Under the pieces are notes generated by a model, which ran no database searches, had not been told where the DNA came from, and saw only the letters and a program-made list of their open reading frames with translations. Below, in pieces: positions 52,410 through 59,295 of a stretch of DNA of 64,000 nt. The stretch spans positions 6,886,001 through 6,950,000 of the forward strand of contig NZ_CP107841.1 in assembly GCF_036346855.1 (NCBI RefSeq), given 5' to 3'. Source of the stretch: Streptomyces europaeiscabiei. GTDB lineage: Bacteria > Actinomycetota > Actinomycetes > Streptomycetales > Streptomycetaceae. The position numbers and the translations under genes were made by a program. Position 1 is the first letter of the stretch; each line of letters starts with the position of its first letter.

Positions 52410-53357
52410 GTGACCACCTGGACCGACCACACCGCTGACCGACCCATCGCGCTCACCGCCCCCAGCGGCATCGACCGGGCCGCCCACCACCGGCTCGACG
52501 AGGCCTGGCTCGCTGCGGCGTGGAGCCACCCCACGACCCGCTGCTTCGTGGTCTCCGGCGGTCAGGTCCTCATCGACGAGACCTCGGACGGCACCACCGA
52601 ACTCGTCATGACCCCCTCCTTCGAGGCCCCGCTCACCGAGGCGCACCGCTACTTCCTGGGCACCGACGCCGACGGTGTGAGCTATTTCGCACTCCAGAAG
52701 GACGCGCTCCCCGGCCGCATGGACCAGTCCGCCCGCCCGGCAGGACTGCGCGAGGCGGGCATGCTGCTGTCGCCACGTGACACAGGCCTCATGGTGCACG
52801 CGGTCGGCCTGGAGAACTGGCAGCGCACCCACCGCTTCTGCTCCCGCTGCGGCGAGCGCACGGTCATCGCGGCGGCCGGCCACATCCGCCGCTGCCAGGC
52901 CTGTGGCGCCGAGCACTACCCGCGCACCGACCCTGCGGTGATCATGGCCGTCACGGACGAAGAGGACCGCATCCTGCTCGGGCGCCAAATGCACTGGCCC
53001 GAGGGACGCTTCTCCACCCTGGCGGGCTTCGTCGAGCCCGGCGAGTCCATCGAGCAGTCCGTGCGGCGCGAGGTCCACGAGGAGGTCGGCATCAGCATCG
53101 GCCAGGTCGAGTACATCGCCAGCCAGCCCTGGCCCTTCCCCTCCAGCCTCATGCTGGGCTTCATGGCCCGCGCAACCTCGACGACCGTGAACGTCGACGG
53201 CGACGAGATCCACGAGGCCCGCTGGTTCTCCCGGGAAGAGCTGCGGGCCGCGTTCGAGTCCGGAGAGGTCCTGCCTCCCTACGGCATCTCGATCGCGGCC
53301 CGACTGATCGAACTCTGGTACGGCAAGCCCCTGCCGACGCGAAGTCACATCGGCTAG
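52410..53357 (+). CDS. nudC: NADH pyrophosphatase NudC (NAD-capped RNA hydrolase)
   Basis: A Nudix hydrolase of 315 residues that cleaves NAD(H) and removes NAD caps from RNA. A zinc ribbon (HRFCSRCGERT...RRCQACGAEHYPR) precedes the Nudix box GFVEPGESIEQSVRREVHEEVGI. The NudC-specific SQPWPFPSSLM motif follows. The N-terminal half (about 1-125) is the usual NudC N-domain. The GTG at 52410 fits the family start; about 95 non-coding bases separate it from the peptidase gene. The mycobacterial equivalent Rv3199c also lies between adnB and mrx1/uvrD2. Confidence 0.94.
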   Translation: MTTWTDHTADRPIALTAPSGIDRAAHHRLDEAWLAAAWSHPTTRCFVVSGGQVLIDETSDGTTELVMTPSFEAPLTEAHRYFLGTDADGVSYFALQKDALPGRMDQSARPAGLREAGMLLSPRDTGLMVHAVGLENWQRTHRFCSRCGERTVIAAAGHIRRCQACGAEHYPRTDPAVIMAVTDEEDRILLGRQMHWPEGRFSTLAGFVEPGESIEQSVRREVHEEVGISIGQVEYIASQPWPFPSSLMLGFMARATSTTVNVDGDEIHEARWFSREELRAAFESGEVLPPYGISIAARLIELWYGKPLPTRSHIG

Positions 53358-53370
53358 GACTCGTCCGTGG

Positions 53371-53613
53371 CTACGCGCCTATCTTCTGCTTGACCTGCGC
53401 CAGCGAGGGGTTCGTGAGCGTCGAACCGTCCGGGAAGAGGACGGTGGGAACCGTCTGGTTCCCACCGTTAGCCTTCTCCACGAAAGCGGCGGAGTCCGGG
53501 TCATGCTCGATGTTGATCTCGTTGTACGTGATGCCCTCGCGCTCCATCTGGCTCTTCAGCCGACGGCAGTAGCCGCACCACGTGGTGCTGTACATCGTCA
53601 CAGTGCCCGGCAT
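53371..53613 (-). CDS. mrx1: Mycoredoxin-1-like glutaredoxin
   Basis: An 80-residue thioredoxin-fold oxidoreductase. The active site is TWCGYCRRLK (CGYC) near the N-terminus, followed by NEINIEHDPDSAAFVEKANGG, the cis-proline segment QTVPTVLFPDG and a C-terminal helix LAQVKQKIGA. Mycoredoxins reduce mycothiol mixed disulfides, and streptomycetes make mycothiol, so this role is likely. It is convergent with nudC (14 bases apart) and divergent from uvrD2, as in mycobacteria where Rv3198A accompanies uvrD2. The ATG at 53613 is immediately before the fold. Confidence 0.93.
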   Translation of the reverse strand: MPGTVTMYSTTWCGYCRRLKSQMEREGITYNEINIEHDPDSAAFVEKANGGNQTVPTVLFPDGSTLTNPSLAQVKQKIGA

Positions 53614-53679
53614 GTCCCTGGCGCTCCTTCACGGTCTGAGGGGTCGTGCTCGCAGTGAGTGGAACGTACGCGACAGGCG

Positions 53680-53729
53680 CGCCATTCCCTTACGCGGGTG
53701 GCGTCCACCACCCGCGTAAGGGAATGGCG
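53680..53729. promoter_or_regulatory. Perfect 22-bp inverted repeat in the mrx1-uvrD2 divergent region
   Basis: Arms 53680-53701 and 53708-53729 are fully complementary with a CGTCCA loop. Because both flanking genes point away from it, it cannot be a normal terminator. It may be an operator, a cruciform-forming site or a leader hairpin. Confidence 0.8.
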
Positions 53730-53763
53730 GGCCGTGCGCCGCACCGCAACGCAGAGTGCGTAC

Positions 53764-53804
53764 CGCCCCGCAGCAGAGCGCGTGGCGCACCCTGCTGCGG
53801 GGCG
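53764..53804. promoter_or_regulatory. Second inverted repeat upstream of uvrD2
   Basis: Perfect 13-base arms (CGCCCCGCAGCAG at 53764-53776 and its complement at 53792-53804) with a 15-base spacer. It lies 82 bases before the uvrD2 start. Confidence 0.65.
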
Positions 53805-53837
53805 CCTGCCGCATTAGTACGACTGCGGGTGCCTGCC

Positions 53838-53846
53838 TGTGGACAA
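53838..53846 (-). promoter_or_regulatory. DnaA box (TTGTCCACA) upstream of uvrD2
   Basis: TGTGGACAA on the + strand is the complement of TTGTCCACA, the consensus DnaA box of Streptomyces oriC. It lies 40 bases before the uvrD2 start. The match is perfect, but its role is unknown. Confidence 0.45.
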
Positions 53847-53885
53847 CTTGCTCAGCCGTCTCCGGCGACCTGGCAGCATGGCCAT

Positions 53886-56108
53886 GTGACAGCAGCAACG
53901 CACTCCACCCTCTTCCCGCGGGTCCCCGACTCGGCCGACGCGGTGCTCGAAGGGCTCGACCCCGAGCAGCGCGCGGTGGCGACCGCCCTGCACGGTCCGG
54001 TGTGCGTGCTGGCGGGCGCCGGCACGGGCAAGACCCGGGCGATCACCCACCGGATCGCCTACGGCGTGCGTGCAGGGATCCTCCAGCCCGCCAGTGTGCT
54101 GGCCGTCACCTTCACCGCCCGCGCCGCCGGAGAGATGCGTGGCCGCCTTCGCCAGCTCGGCGCCGCCGGAGTCCAGGCCCGGACGTTCCACTCGGCCGCG
54201 CTGCGCCAGCTCCAGTACTTCTGGCCGAAGGCCGTCGGCGGAGGTGTGCCACGCATCGTCGACCGCAAGATCCAGATCGTCGCGGACGCGGCCGCCGCCT
54301 GCCGCATCCGTCTCGATCGCAACGAACTCCGCGACGTCACCGCCGAGATCGAGTGGTCCAAGGTCACCCGGACCGTGCCCTCCGACTACGCCGCCGCGAC
54401 CGCCAAGCAAGGCCGCGACGCCCCCCGCGACCCGGCCGAGATCGCCCAGATCTACGCGACGTACGAGAACCTGAAGCGCGAGCGGGCCGTCATCGACTTC
54501 GAGGACGTCCTCCTGCTCACCGTCGGCATCCTCCAGGACCGCCACGACATCGCCGAGCAGGTCCGCTCCCAGTACCAGCACTTCGTGGTCGACGAGTACC
54601 AGGACGTCAGCCCCCTCCAGCAGCGTCTCCTGGAGCTGTGGCTCGGGGAGAGGGACGACCTGTGCGTCGTGGGCGACGCCAGCCAGACGATCTATTCGTT
54701 CACTGGTGCAACTCCCGACCATCTGCTCGACTTCCGCCACCGTCACCCCGGGGCCACCGTCGTCAAGCTCGTCCGTGACTACCGCTCCACCCCGCAGGTC
54801 GTCCACCTCGCCAACGGCCTGCTCTCCCAGGCCCGCGGCCGCGCCGCCGACCACAGACTCGAGCTGATCTCCCAGCGCCCACCTGGCCCCGAGCCCCGCT
54901 ACACCGAATACACGGACGAGCCCGCCGAGGCCGAGGGCGCCGCCCGCCGCATCCGGGACCTCATCGCCTCCGGCGTCCCCGCCGGCGAGATCGCCATCCT
55001 GTTCCGGACGAACTCCCAGTCCGAGACCTACGAACAGGCCCTCGCGGACACCGGAGTGCCCTACCAGCTGCGCGGCGCGGAACGGTTCTTCGACCGTCCC
55101 GAGGTGCGTAAGGCGGGGGCCGCGCTGAGAGCCGCCGCCCGCTTCGGTGGCAACGACACCCTCCTCGAGGACGCCGTCGACCTTCCTTCACTGGTACGGG
55201 CCGTGCTGTCCGGCGAGGGGTGGACCAGTGAACCGCCGGCGGGCTCCGGCGCGGTCAGGGAACGCTGGGAGTCCCTGGCGGCCCTGGTGAATCTGGCCCA
55301 CGACTTCGCCGCGGCCAAGCCCGACGCCACGCTCGGCGACCTGGTGGCGGAACTCGACGAACGGGCGAACGCCCAGCACGCCCCGACCGTCCAGGGCGTC
55401 ACCCTCGCCTCACTGCACTCCGCGAAGGGTCTGGAGTGGGACGCCGTCTTCCTGGTCGGTGTCGCCGAGGGCATGATGCCGATCTCCTATGCGAAAACGG
55501 ACGAACAGATCGAGGAGGAAAGACGACTCCTCTATGTGGGCGTCACTCGCGCGCGCGATCAGCTCTCGGTCTCCTGGGCCCTGTCCCGCTCGCCAGGCGG
55601 CCGGCCCAACCGCCGCCCCAGCCGCTTCCTGAACGGCCTGCGCCCCGGATCCACCGCGACGGCGGGCCGGACCGGTACGGGCGGCTCGGGCGGCGTCGAA
55701 CTGGGCTCGGGGGGCGGCCGGACGGGTGACCTGGCGGCACGCGGCACCGAGGCCGCTCCACGCCGCGCCGGCCGGACCCCGGCCCGCTGCCGCGTCTGCG
55801 GACGCACCCTGCGGGACGCCGGCGACATGAAGCTGATGCGCTGCGAGGACTGCCCCTCCGACATGGACGAGGGCCTCTACGAGCGACTGCGCGAGTGGCG
55901 CGCGGCCCAGGCGCAGCGCAGCGGCCAACCGGACTTCTGTGTCTTCACCGACCGGACGCTGATGGCGATCGCGGAAGCGGGGCCGAGCACTCCGGTTGAG
56001 CTGGGTCGCATTCCCGGTGTCCGCGCCCGCAAGCTGCAGCGGTACGGCGCCGATGTTCTCGACATCTGCGCAGGTCGGGAGCCCGGGTGCGAGGACGAGA
56101 ACGACTGA
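53886..56108 (+). CDS. uvrD2: UvrD2-type ATP-dependent DNA helicase with HRDC domain
   Basis: An SF1A helicase of 740 residues. Motifs are VLAGAGTGKTRAI, TFTARAAGEMRGRL, VVDEYQDVSPLQQR, VVGDASQTIYSFTGA, ASLHSAKGLEWDAV and YVGVTRARDQLSVSW. A C-terminal four-cysteine zinc motif (CRVCGRTLRD...MRCEDC) follows a Gly-rich linker. It leads to an HRDC domain ending GRIPGVRARKLQRYGADVLDICAG. This zinc-plus-HRDC architecture is that of mycobacterial UvrD2 (Rv3198c), whose tetracysteine is needed for unwinding. The GTG at 53886 begins VTAATHSTLFPR; an upstream in-frame extension runs through the 22-bp palindrome and is rejected. Confidence 0.94.
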   Translation: MTAATHSTLFPRVPDSADAVLEGLDPEQRAVATALHGPVCVLAGAGTGKTRAITHRIAYGVRAGILQPASVLAVTFTARAAGEMRGRLRQLGAAGVQARTFHSAALRQLQYFWPKAVGGGVPRIVDRKIQIVADAAAACRIRLDRNELRDVTAEIEWSKVTRTVPSDYAAATAKQGRDAPRDPAEIAQIYATYENLKRERAVIDFEDVLLLTVGILQDRHDIAEQVRSQYQHFVVDEYQDVSPLQQRLLELWLGERDDLCVVGDASQTIYSFTGATPDHLLDFRHRHPGATVVKLVRDYRSTPQVVHLANGLLSQARGRAADHRLELISQRPPGPEPRYTEYTDEPAEAEGAARRIRDLIASGVPAGEIAILFRTNSQSETYEQALADTGVPYQLRGAERFFDRPEVRKAGAALRAAARFGGNDTLLEDAVDLPSLVRAVLSGEGWTSEPPAGSGAVRERWESLAALVNLAHDFAAAKPDATLGDLVAELDERANAQHAPTVQGVTLASLHSAKGLEWDAVFLVGVAEGMMPISYAKTDEQIEEERRLLYVGVTRARDQLSVSWALSRSPGGRPNRRPSRFLNGLRPGSTATAGRTGTGGSGGVELGSGGGRTGDLAARGTEAAPRRAGRTPARCRVCGRTLRDAGDMKLMRCEDCPSDMDEGLYERLREWRAAQAQRSGQPDFCVFTDRTLMAIAEAGPSTPVELGRIPGVRARKLQRYGADVLDICAGREPGCEDEND

Positions 56109-56121
56109 TGCGAACTCGTCG

Positions 56122-56161
56122 AAAAAATAGTTTGCGCATGCCCCGGCAATCCCCATAGGTT
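56122..56161 (+). promoter_or_regulatory. wblC promoter with WhiB7-type AT-rich box
   Basis: AAAAAATA (56122-56129) lies two bases before the -35 TTGCGC (56132-56137), which is 18 bases from the -10 TAGGTT (56156-56161). An AT-rich box just upstream of the -35 is the established WhiB7 recognition feature, so autoregulation is expected. Transcription should start near 56168. Confidence 0.75.
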
Positions 56162-56272
56162 CTTAGGCACGAGAGCAGCGGCCTTCTCGAAGGCCCCGGT
56201 TTCGTGATGTACTTCATATCCGTCGGATTGGCTCGCGCCGGTCCCCATAGACGCCGAGAGGAGGCGAGTCCA

Positions 56273-56596
56273 GTGATCAGCATCAACACCAGCTTCACCA
56301 GCACGGTCAAAATGACCGATCGCTCGGCCGTCTCCCTGTGCCTGCTCGGCGTCTCGAACCTGGGTACCGGTCTGTCCGCCATCAGTGGCGGCCGTCCGGC
56401 GTCCTCCGTGTCTCTGGCGGGTCTTCCCGTCCGTGAGCGCAATGAGCGACCGACCAGGGCACTGGAAGCGGCAGTAGAGGCACAGGCCCAGGCCTATGCC
56501 TTCGCGGCAGCCGGTGCCGGATTCCGGAAGCAGACGACGCAGCATCACCTGATGTGGGCCTTCCGTGGGCCTGAACCCTGGAGTGATCCAGCCTGA
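56273..56596 (+). CDS. Leader ORF in the wblC 5' untranslated region
   Basis: A GTG start with GGAGGCGAG four bases upstream opens a 107-residue frame (VISINTSFTSTVKMTDRS... ending HHLMWAFRGPEPWSDPA). It ends inside the palindrome 56591-56609, directly ahead of the terminator at 56620-56654. Translated leader ORFs control attenuation of whiB7/wblC in mycobacteria and streptomycetes, where antibiotic-stalled ribosomes prevent termination. Its position fits that role, though the true leader peptide may start later. Independent function of the peptide is not expected. Confidence 0.6.
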   Translation: MISINTSFTSTVKMTDRSAVSLCLLGVSNLGTGLSAISGGRPASSVSLAGLPVRERNERPTRALEAAVEAQAQAYAFAAAGAGFRKQTTQHHLMWAFRGPEPWSDPA

Positions 56597-56609
56597 TCGA
56601 CGATCAGGC
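56591..56609 (+). promoter_or_regulatory. Palindrome overlapping the leader-ORF stop
   Basis: GCCTGATCG-A-CGATCAGGC forms a nine-base stem and contains the TGA of the leader ORF. It may alternate with the downstream terminator stem. Confidence 0.6.
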
Positions 56610-56619
56610 CGGCGCCTTC

Positions 56620-56654
56620 AGGGCCGCGGAACCCCACCCGGGATCCGCGGCCCT
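56620..56654 (+). terminator. wblC attenuator (intrinsic terminator)
   Basis: AGGGCCGCGGA (56620-56630) pairs perfectly with TCCGCGGCCCT (56644-56654), and the stem is followed by TTCTGTTTG. It is about 115 bases before the wblC start. This is the expected attenuator of antibiotic-inducible expression. Confidence 0.8.
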
Positions 56655-56769
56655 TCTGTTTGTCCCCGACCGGGGACTGCAGAGCGAAGGGGCCTCGGGA
56701 CAAGAAAAGAACCCGGTACCAGCCGCCACCGGCCAACAGGCCGGAACGACCAGACGAGGAAGACGAACC

Positions 56770-57138
56770 GTGCAACTCGAAGCGCACGCCCCGTCCGTAC
56801 CGCCTTCCGAAACGATCTCCCCGCCCGGCCTCACGGAGGACTCCACCTTGACCCCGCTCACCGCGCTCACCGCGCTCGACGACGCCATCGAGAACCTCGG
56901 CGTACCCGTCCCCTGCCGCTCCTACGACCCGGAGGTCTTCTTCGCCGAGTCGCCGGCCGATGTCGAGTACGCCAAGTCCCTCTGCCGCACCTGCCCGCTG
57001 ATGGAGGCCTGCCTCGCCGGCGCCAAGGAGCGGCGTGAGCCCTGGGGCGTCTGGGGTGGCGAGCTCTTCGTCCAGGGTGTCGTCGTGGCCCGCAAGCGGC
57101 CTCGTGGTCGCCCGCGCAAGAACCCGGTCACGGCATGA
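56770..57138 (+). CDS. wblC: WhiB-family regulator WblC (WhiB7 type)
   Basis: A 122-residue Fe-S transcription factor that binds the primary sigma factor and activates antibiotic-resistance genes. The four cluster cysteines are Cys49, Cys72, Cys75 and Cys81 (CRTCPLMEAC). The WGVWGG turn (92-97) is the sigma-binding region. The RGRPRK AT-hook (112-117) is the hallmark that separates WhiB7/WblC from other Wbl proteins. The GTG at 56770 starts the frame, following a roughly 600-base leader with an attenuator. It sits between uvrD2 and an ABC1-family kinase gene, as whiB7 does in mycobacteria (Rv3197A). The S. coelicolor counterpart is, to my recollection, SCO5190. Confidence 0.94.
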   Translation: MQLEAHAPSVPPSETISPPGLTEDSTLTPLTALTALDDAIENLGVPVPCRSYDPEVFFAESPADVEYAKSLCRTCPLMEACLAGAKERREPWGVWGGELFVQGVVVARKRPRGRPRKNPVTA

Positions 57139-57458
57139 ACATCACCGGAACGATCGACCGCCCTCTCACGCACGATCCCAAGAAGCAGGCCCCGATGAAG
57201 CCGTCCGCGAGTGAGCCCGTCGGCTCCGCGACTCCAGACTTCACCACCACCGGCGCGAACGCCTCGCGTCAGAACAGGACCCGAGAGATGCATCTCATGC
57301 CAGAAGCCCTGGCTCGTGCGCATATGCACGAGCGCCTGCACCAGGCCGAGCAGGAGCGCCAGGCCATGCGTCTGGCGGTCGCCCGCCGGATGCAGCGCCG
57401 GGCCGAGCGCGCTTCGATGCGCGCCCGCCGTGCGCTCGCCATGGCGGTCATGCAGTAG
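57135..57458 (+). CDS. Conserved hypothetical coupled to wblC
   Basis: A 107-residue protein whose ATG overlaps the wblC stop (ATGA), so the two are translationally coupled. The first 55 residues look disordered. The C-terminal half is a highly basic, Met/Arg-rich helix (ALARAHMHERLHQAEQERQAMRLAVARRMQRRAERASM), possibly binding nucleic acid or the ribosome. No known family is recognised. Co-expression with wblC suggests induction by ribosome-targeting antibiotics. A strong terminator follows at 57526. Confidence 0.78.
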   Translation: MNITGTIDRPLTHDPKKQAPMKPSASEPVGSATPDFTTTGANASRQNRTREMHLMPEALARAHMHERLHQAEQERQAMRLAVARRMQRRAERASMRARRALAMAVMQ

Positions 57459-57525
57459 TCGCCACGCGGCAACCGGCATAACCAGCCTGGGCAGGCACAT
57501 CAGAACCACCGATAGCAGTGGCTCT

Positions 57526-57561
57526 CCGCGGGGGCCGGTCCGAACGGACCGGCCCCCGCGG
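57526..57561 (+). terminator. Terminator of the wblC operon
   Basis: Seventeen-base perfect arms (CCGCGGGGGCCGGTCCG and its complement) around AA, 68 bases after the preceding stop. Confidence 0.85.
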
Positions 57562-57607
57562 TGCGTGGTGACCACTGATCCGTCGACTGCGGCGATATCG
57601 TCGCCGA

Positions 57608-57817
57608 GTGACGAGTCTTTCCGGGGACAGCGACAACGGCGGCTCCGCCGCAGAACCCCAGACCCTCATGTGCGCCCGCTGCGGCACCACCGCCGAAACC
57701 CCTCAGCCCCTGTGGATCTGCTCCGTGGAGAACGGCGGACGGCACTACTTCTGCAACACCTGTGCCCGGGAGAACCTGCGAGCGATCGAGGGCAGGCTGG
57801 ACTCGGCCTGGTGGTGA
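57608..57817 (+). CDS. Small zinc-ribbon-like protein
   Basis: A 69-residue protein with two cysteine pairs, CARCG and FCNTC, plus ICSVENGGRHYFC between them, consistent with a treble-clef or zinc-ribbon fold. Its end is RAIEGRLDSAWW. Such small proteins are common beside wblC in streptomycetes, but I know no function. The GTG at 57608 has only a weak ribosome site (CCGAGTGAC region). It is convergent with the ABC1 kinase gene. Confidence 0.72.
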   Translation: MTSLSGDSDNGGSAAEPQTLMCARCGTTAETPQPLWICSVENGGRHYFCNTCARENLRAIEGRLDSAWW

Positions 57818-57933
57818 GCCTCGGGCCAAGCCTCTGGTCGGCACTCCTTCCGTGATACGGATCCCGGTCCTGACCCGGATAGCGGAGACAGCGGACGAAT
57901 CGCCGCTGCTCGAACCGTCGCCGCTCGAACCGG

Positions 57934-59295
57934 TTACGCCTCCGCGACCGACTCGCCCTCCTCCTCGAACTCTTCGAACAGGAAGCCAGGCAGCCATTCC
58001 TCCAGTTCGTCGCGCATACGGACCGTCGCGCCGAGTTGGCACAGGACGCCGATGGTGCTCAGGGTCACCCGGTGGATGAGGAGGTAGGACGGCGGCAGGT
58101 TCAGCTGCTTGCCCAACTGGTGGGCGGGGGAGCGGGGGTCGGCGATGCGAGCGGCCTGGCTGCGCATCCAGCCGCGGGCGAAGGAGAACTCGTCGGCCCG
58201 GACCGGCTCGATGATGGGGTGGAGATAGTCGAGGACCGCGTCCGGGTCCAGGTCTATCGACTCCTTCACGAAGCCCTCTGTGCGGAGCATCTCGTAGACG
58301 GCCTCGGCATCGCCCTCGATCGTCAGCCGCAGGGCCTCACCGATCGGGTTCGGCAGGCCGCCCGGCAGACGGTCCACCGTGCCGAAGTCGAGCACGCCGA
58401 GGCGCCAGCCGCGCTTCTCGTCCGGCACGAGGCGGAAGTTGCCCGGATGCGGGTCGGCGTGCAGGAGGCCGGTGCGGGCCGGGCCTGAGAAGAGGAAGCG
58501 GGTCAACAGCTGGCCCGCCCGGTCGCGCTGCTCCTGAGAGCCGTCGGTGATCACTTCCGAGAGAGGGATGCCCTCCATCCACTCGGTCACCAGCACCTGA
58601 TCGCACTGGTGCACCACAGCCGGGACCACGACGTCCGGGTCGCCCGCGAACTCCTCCGCGTGCGCCTGCTGGGCCTGGGCCTCCAAGCCGTAGTCGAGCT
58701 CTTCGGAAACACGGTCCCGCAGCTCCGCGATGAGCGGCTTGATGTCCATCCCGGGGATCAGCGGGCCCAGCAGACGAGCGAACCGGCTGAGTTGGCCGAG
58801 GTCGGAGAGCAGGGCCTCGCCCGCGCCCGGGTACTGCACCTTCACCGCGACCGTGCGGCCGTCGTGCCACACCGCGCGGTGCACCTGGCCGATCGAGGCC
58901 GCGGCAGCCGGCTTCTCCTCGAACTCCAGGAACAGCTCCTGCCAGTCCTTTCCGATGCGCTCCTCCAGTACGGAGTGGACCGTGCGGGTCGGCATCGGGG
59001 GCGCGGCGTCCTGGAGCTTCGTCAGAGCCGCGCGGTAGGGGCCCGCTACCTCCTCGGGGAGCGCCGACTCGAAGACGGACAGGGCCTGCCCGAACTTCAT
59101 CGCGCCGCCCTTCAGCTCGCCCAGGACCTTGAACAACTGTTCCGCCGTGCGCTGCTGGAGTTCGCGGCCCACGAGCTCCGCCGACTCGCCGACGATTCGC
59201 TTGCCGAGTCCCCAGGTGGCCCGGCCTGCGATGCCGAGCGGAAGCGCGGCGAGCTTGGCGGTCCGGGTGACCGCCTTGCGGGGAAGATCAGACAT
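57934..59295 (-). CDS. ABC1/ADCK (UbiB-type) atypical kinase
   Basis: An atypical protein-kinase-like protein of 453 residues. Family hallmarks are the KxGQ-type motif GGAMKFGQALSVFESALPEEV and the Ala-rich loop AAAASIGQVHRAVWHDGRTVAVKVQYPG (the AAAS replacing the Gly loop, followed by the VAVK lysine). The catalytic loop is LLHADPHPGNFRL and the DFG-type motif VLDFGTVDRLP. UbiB-family proteins act as ATPases in isoprenoid-quinone pathways; the role in menaquinone-using actinobacteria is unsettled. Mycobacterial Rv3197, next to whiB7, is the counterpart and has been tied to WhiB7-dependent macrolide resistance. The ATG at 59295, with GGAGGGC, overlaps the end of the ThiF-like gene by eight bases. 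Confidence 0.92.
   Translation of the reverse strand: MSDLPRKAVTRTAKLAALPLGIAGRATWGLGKRIVGESAELVGRELQQRTAEQLFKVLGELKGGAMKFGQALSVFESALPEEVAGPYRAALTKLQDAAPPMPTRTVHSVLEERIGKDWQELFLEFEEKPAAAASIGQVHRAVWHDGRTVAVKVQYPGAGEALLSDLGQLSRFARLLGPLIPGMDIKPLIAELRDRVSEELDYGLEAQAQQAHAEEFAGDPDVVVPAVVHQCDQVLVTEWMEGIPLSEVITDGSQEQRDRAGQLLTRFLFSGPARTGLLHADPHPGNFRLVPDEKRGWRLGVLDFGTVDRLPGGLPNPIGEALRLTIEGDAEAVYEMLRTEGFVKESIDLDPDAVLDYLHPIIEPVRADEFSFARGWMRSQAARIADPRSPAHQLGKQLNLPPSYLLIHRVTLSTIGVLCQLGATVRMRDELEEWLPGFLFEEFEEEGESVAEA

Noticed and set aside
53646..53885. 80-residue N-terminal extension of uvrD2
   Set aside because: It runs through the 22-bp palindrome, has no ribosome site and no resemblance to the UvrD2 start; GTG 53886 fits better.
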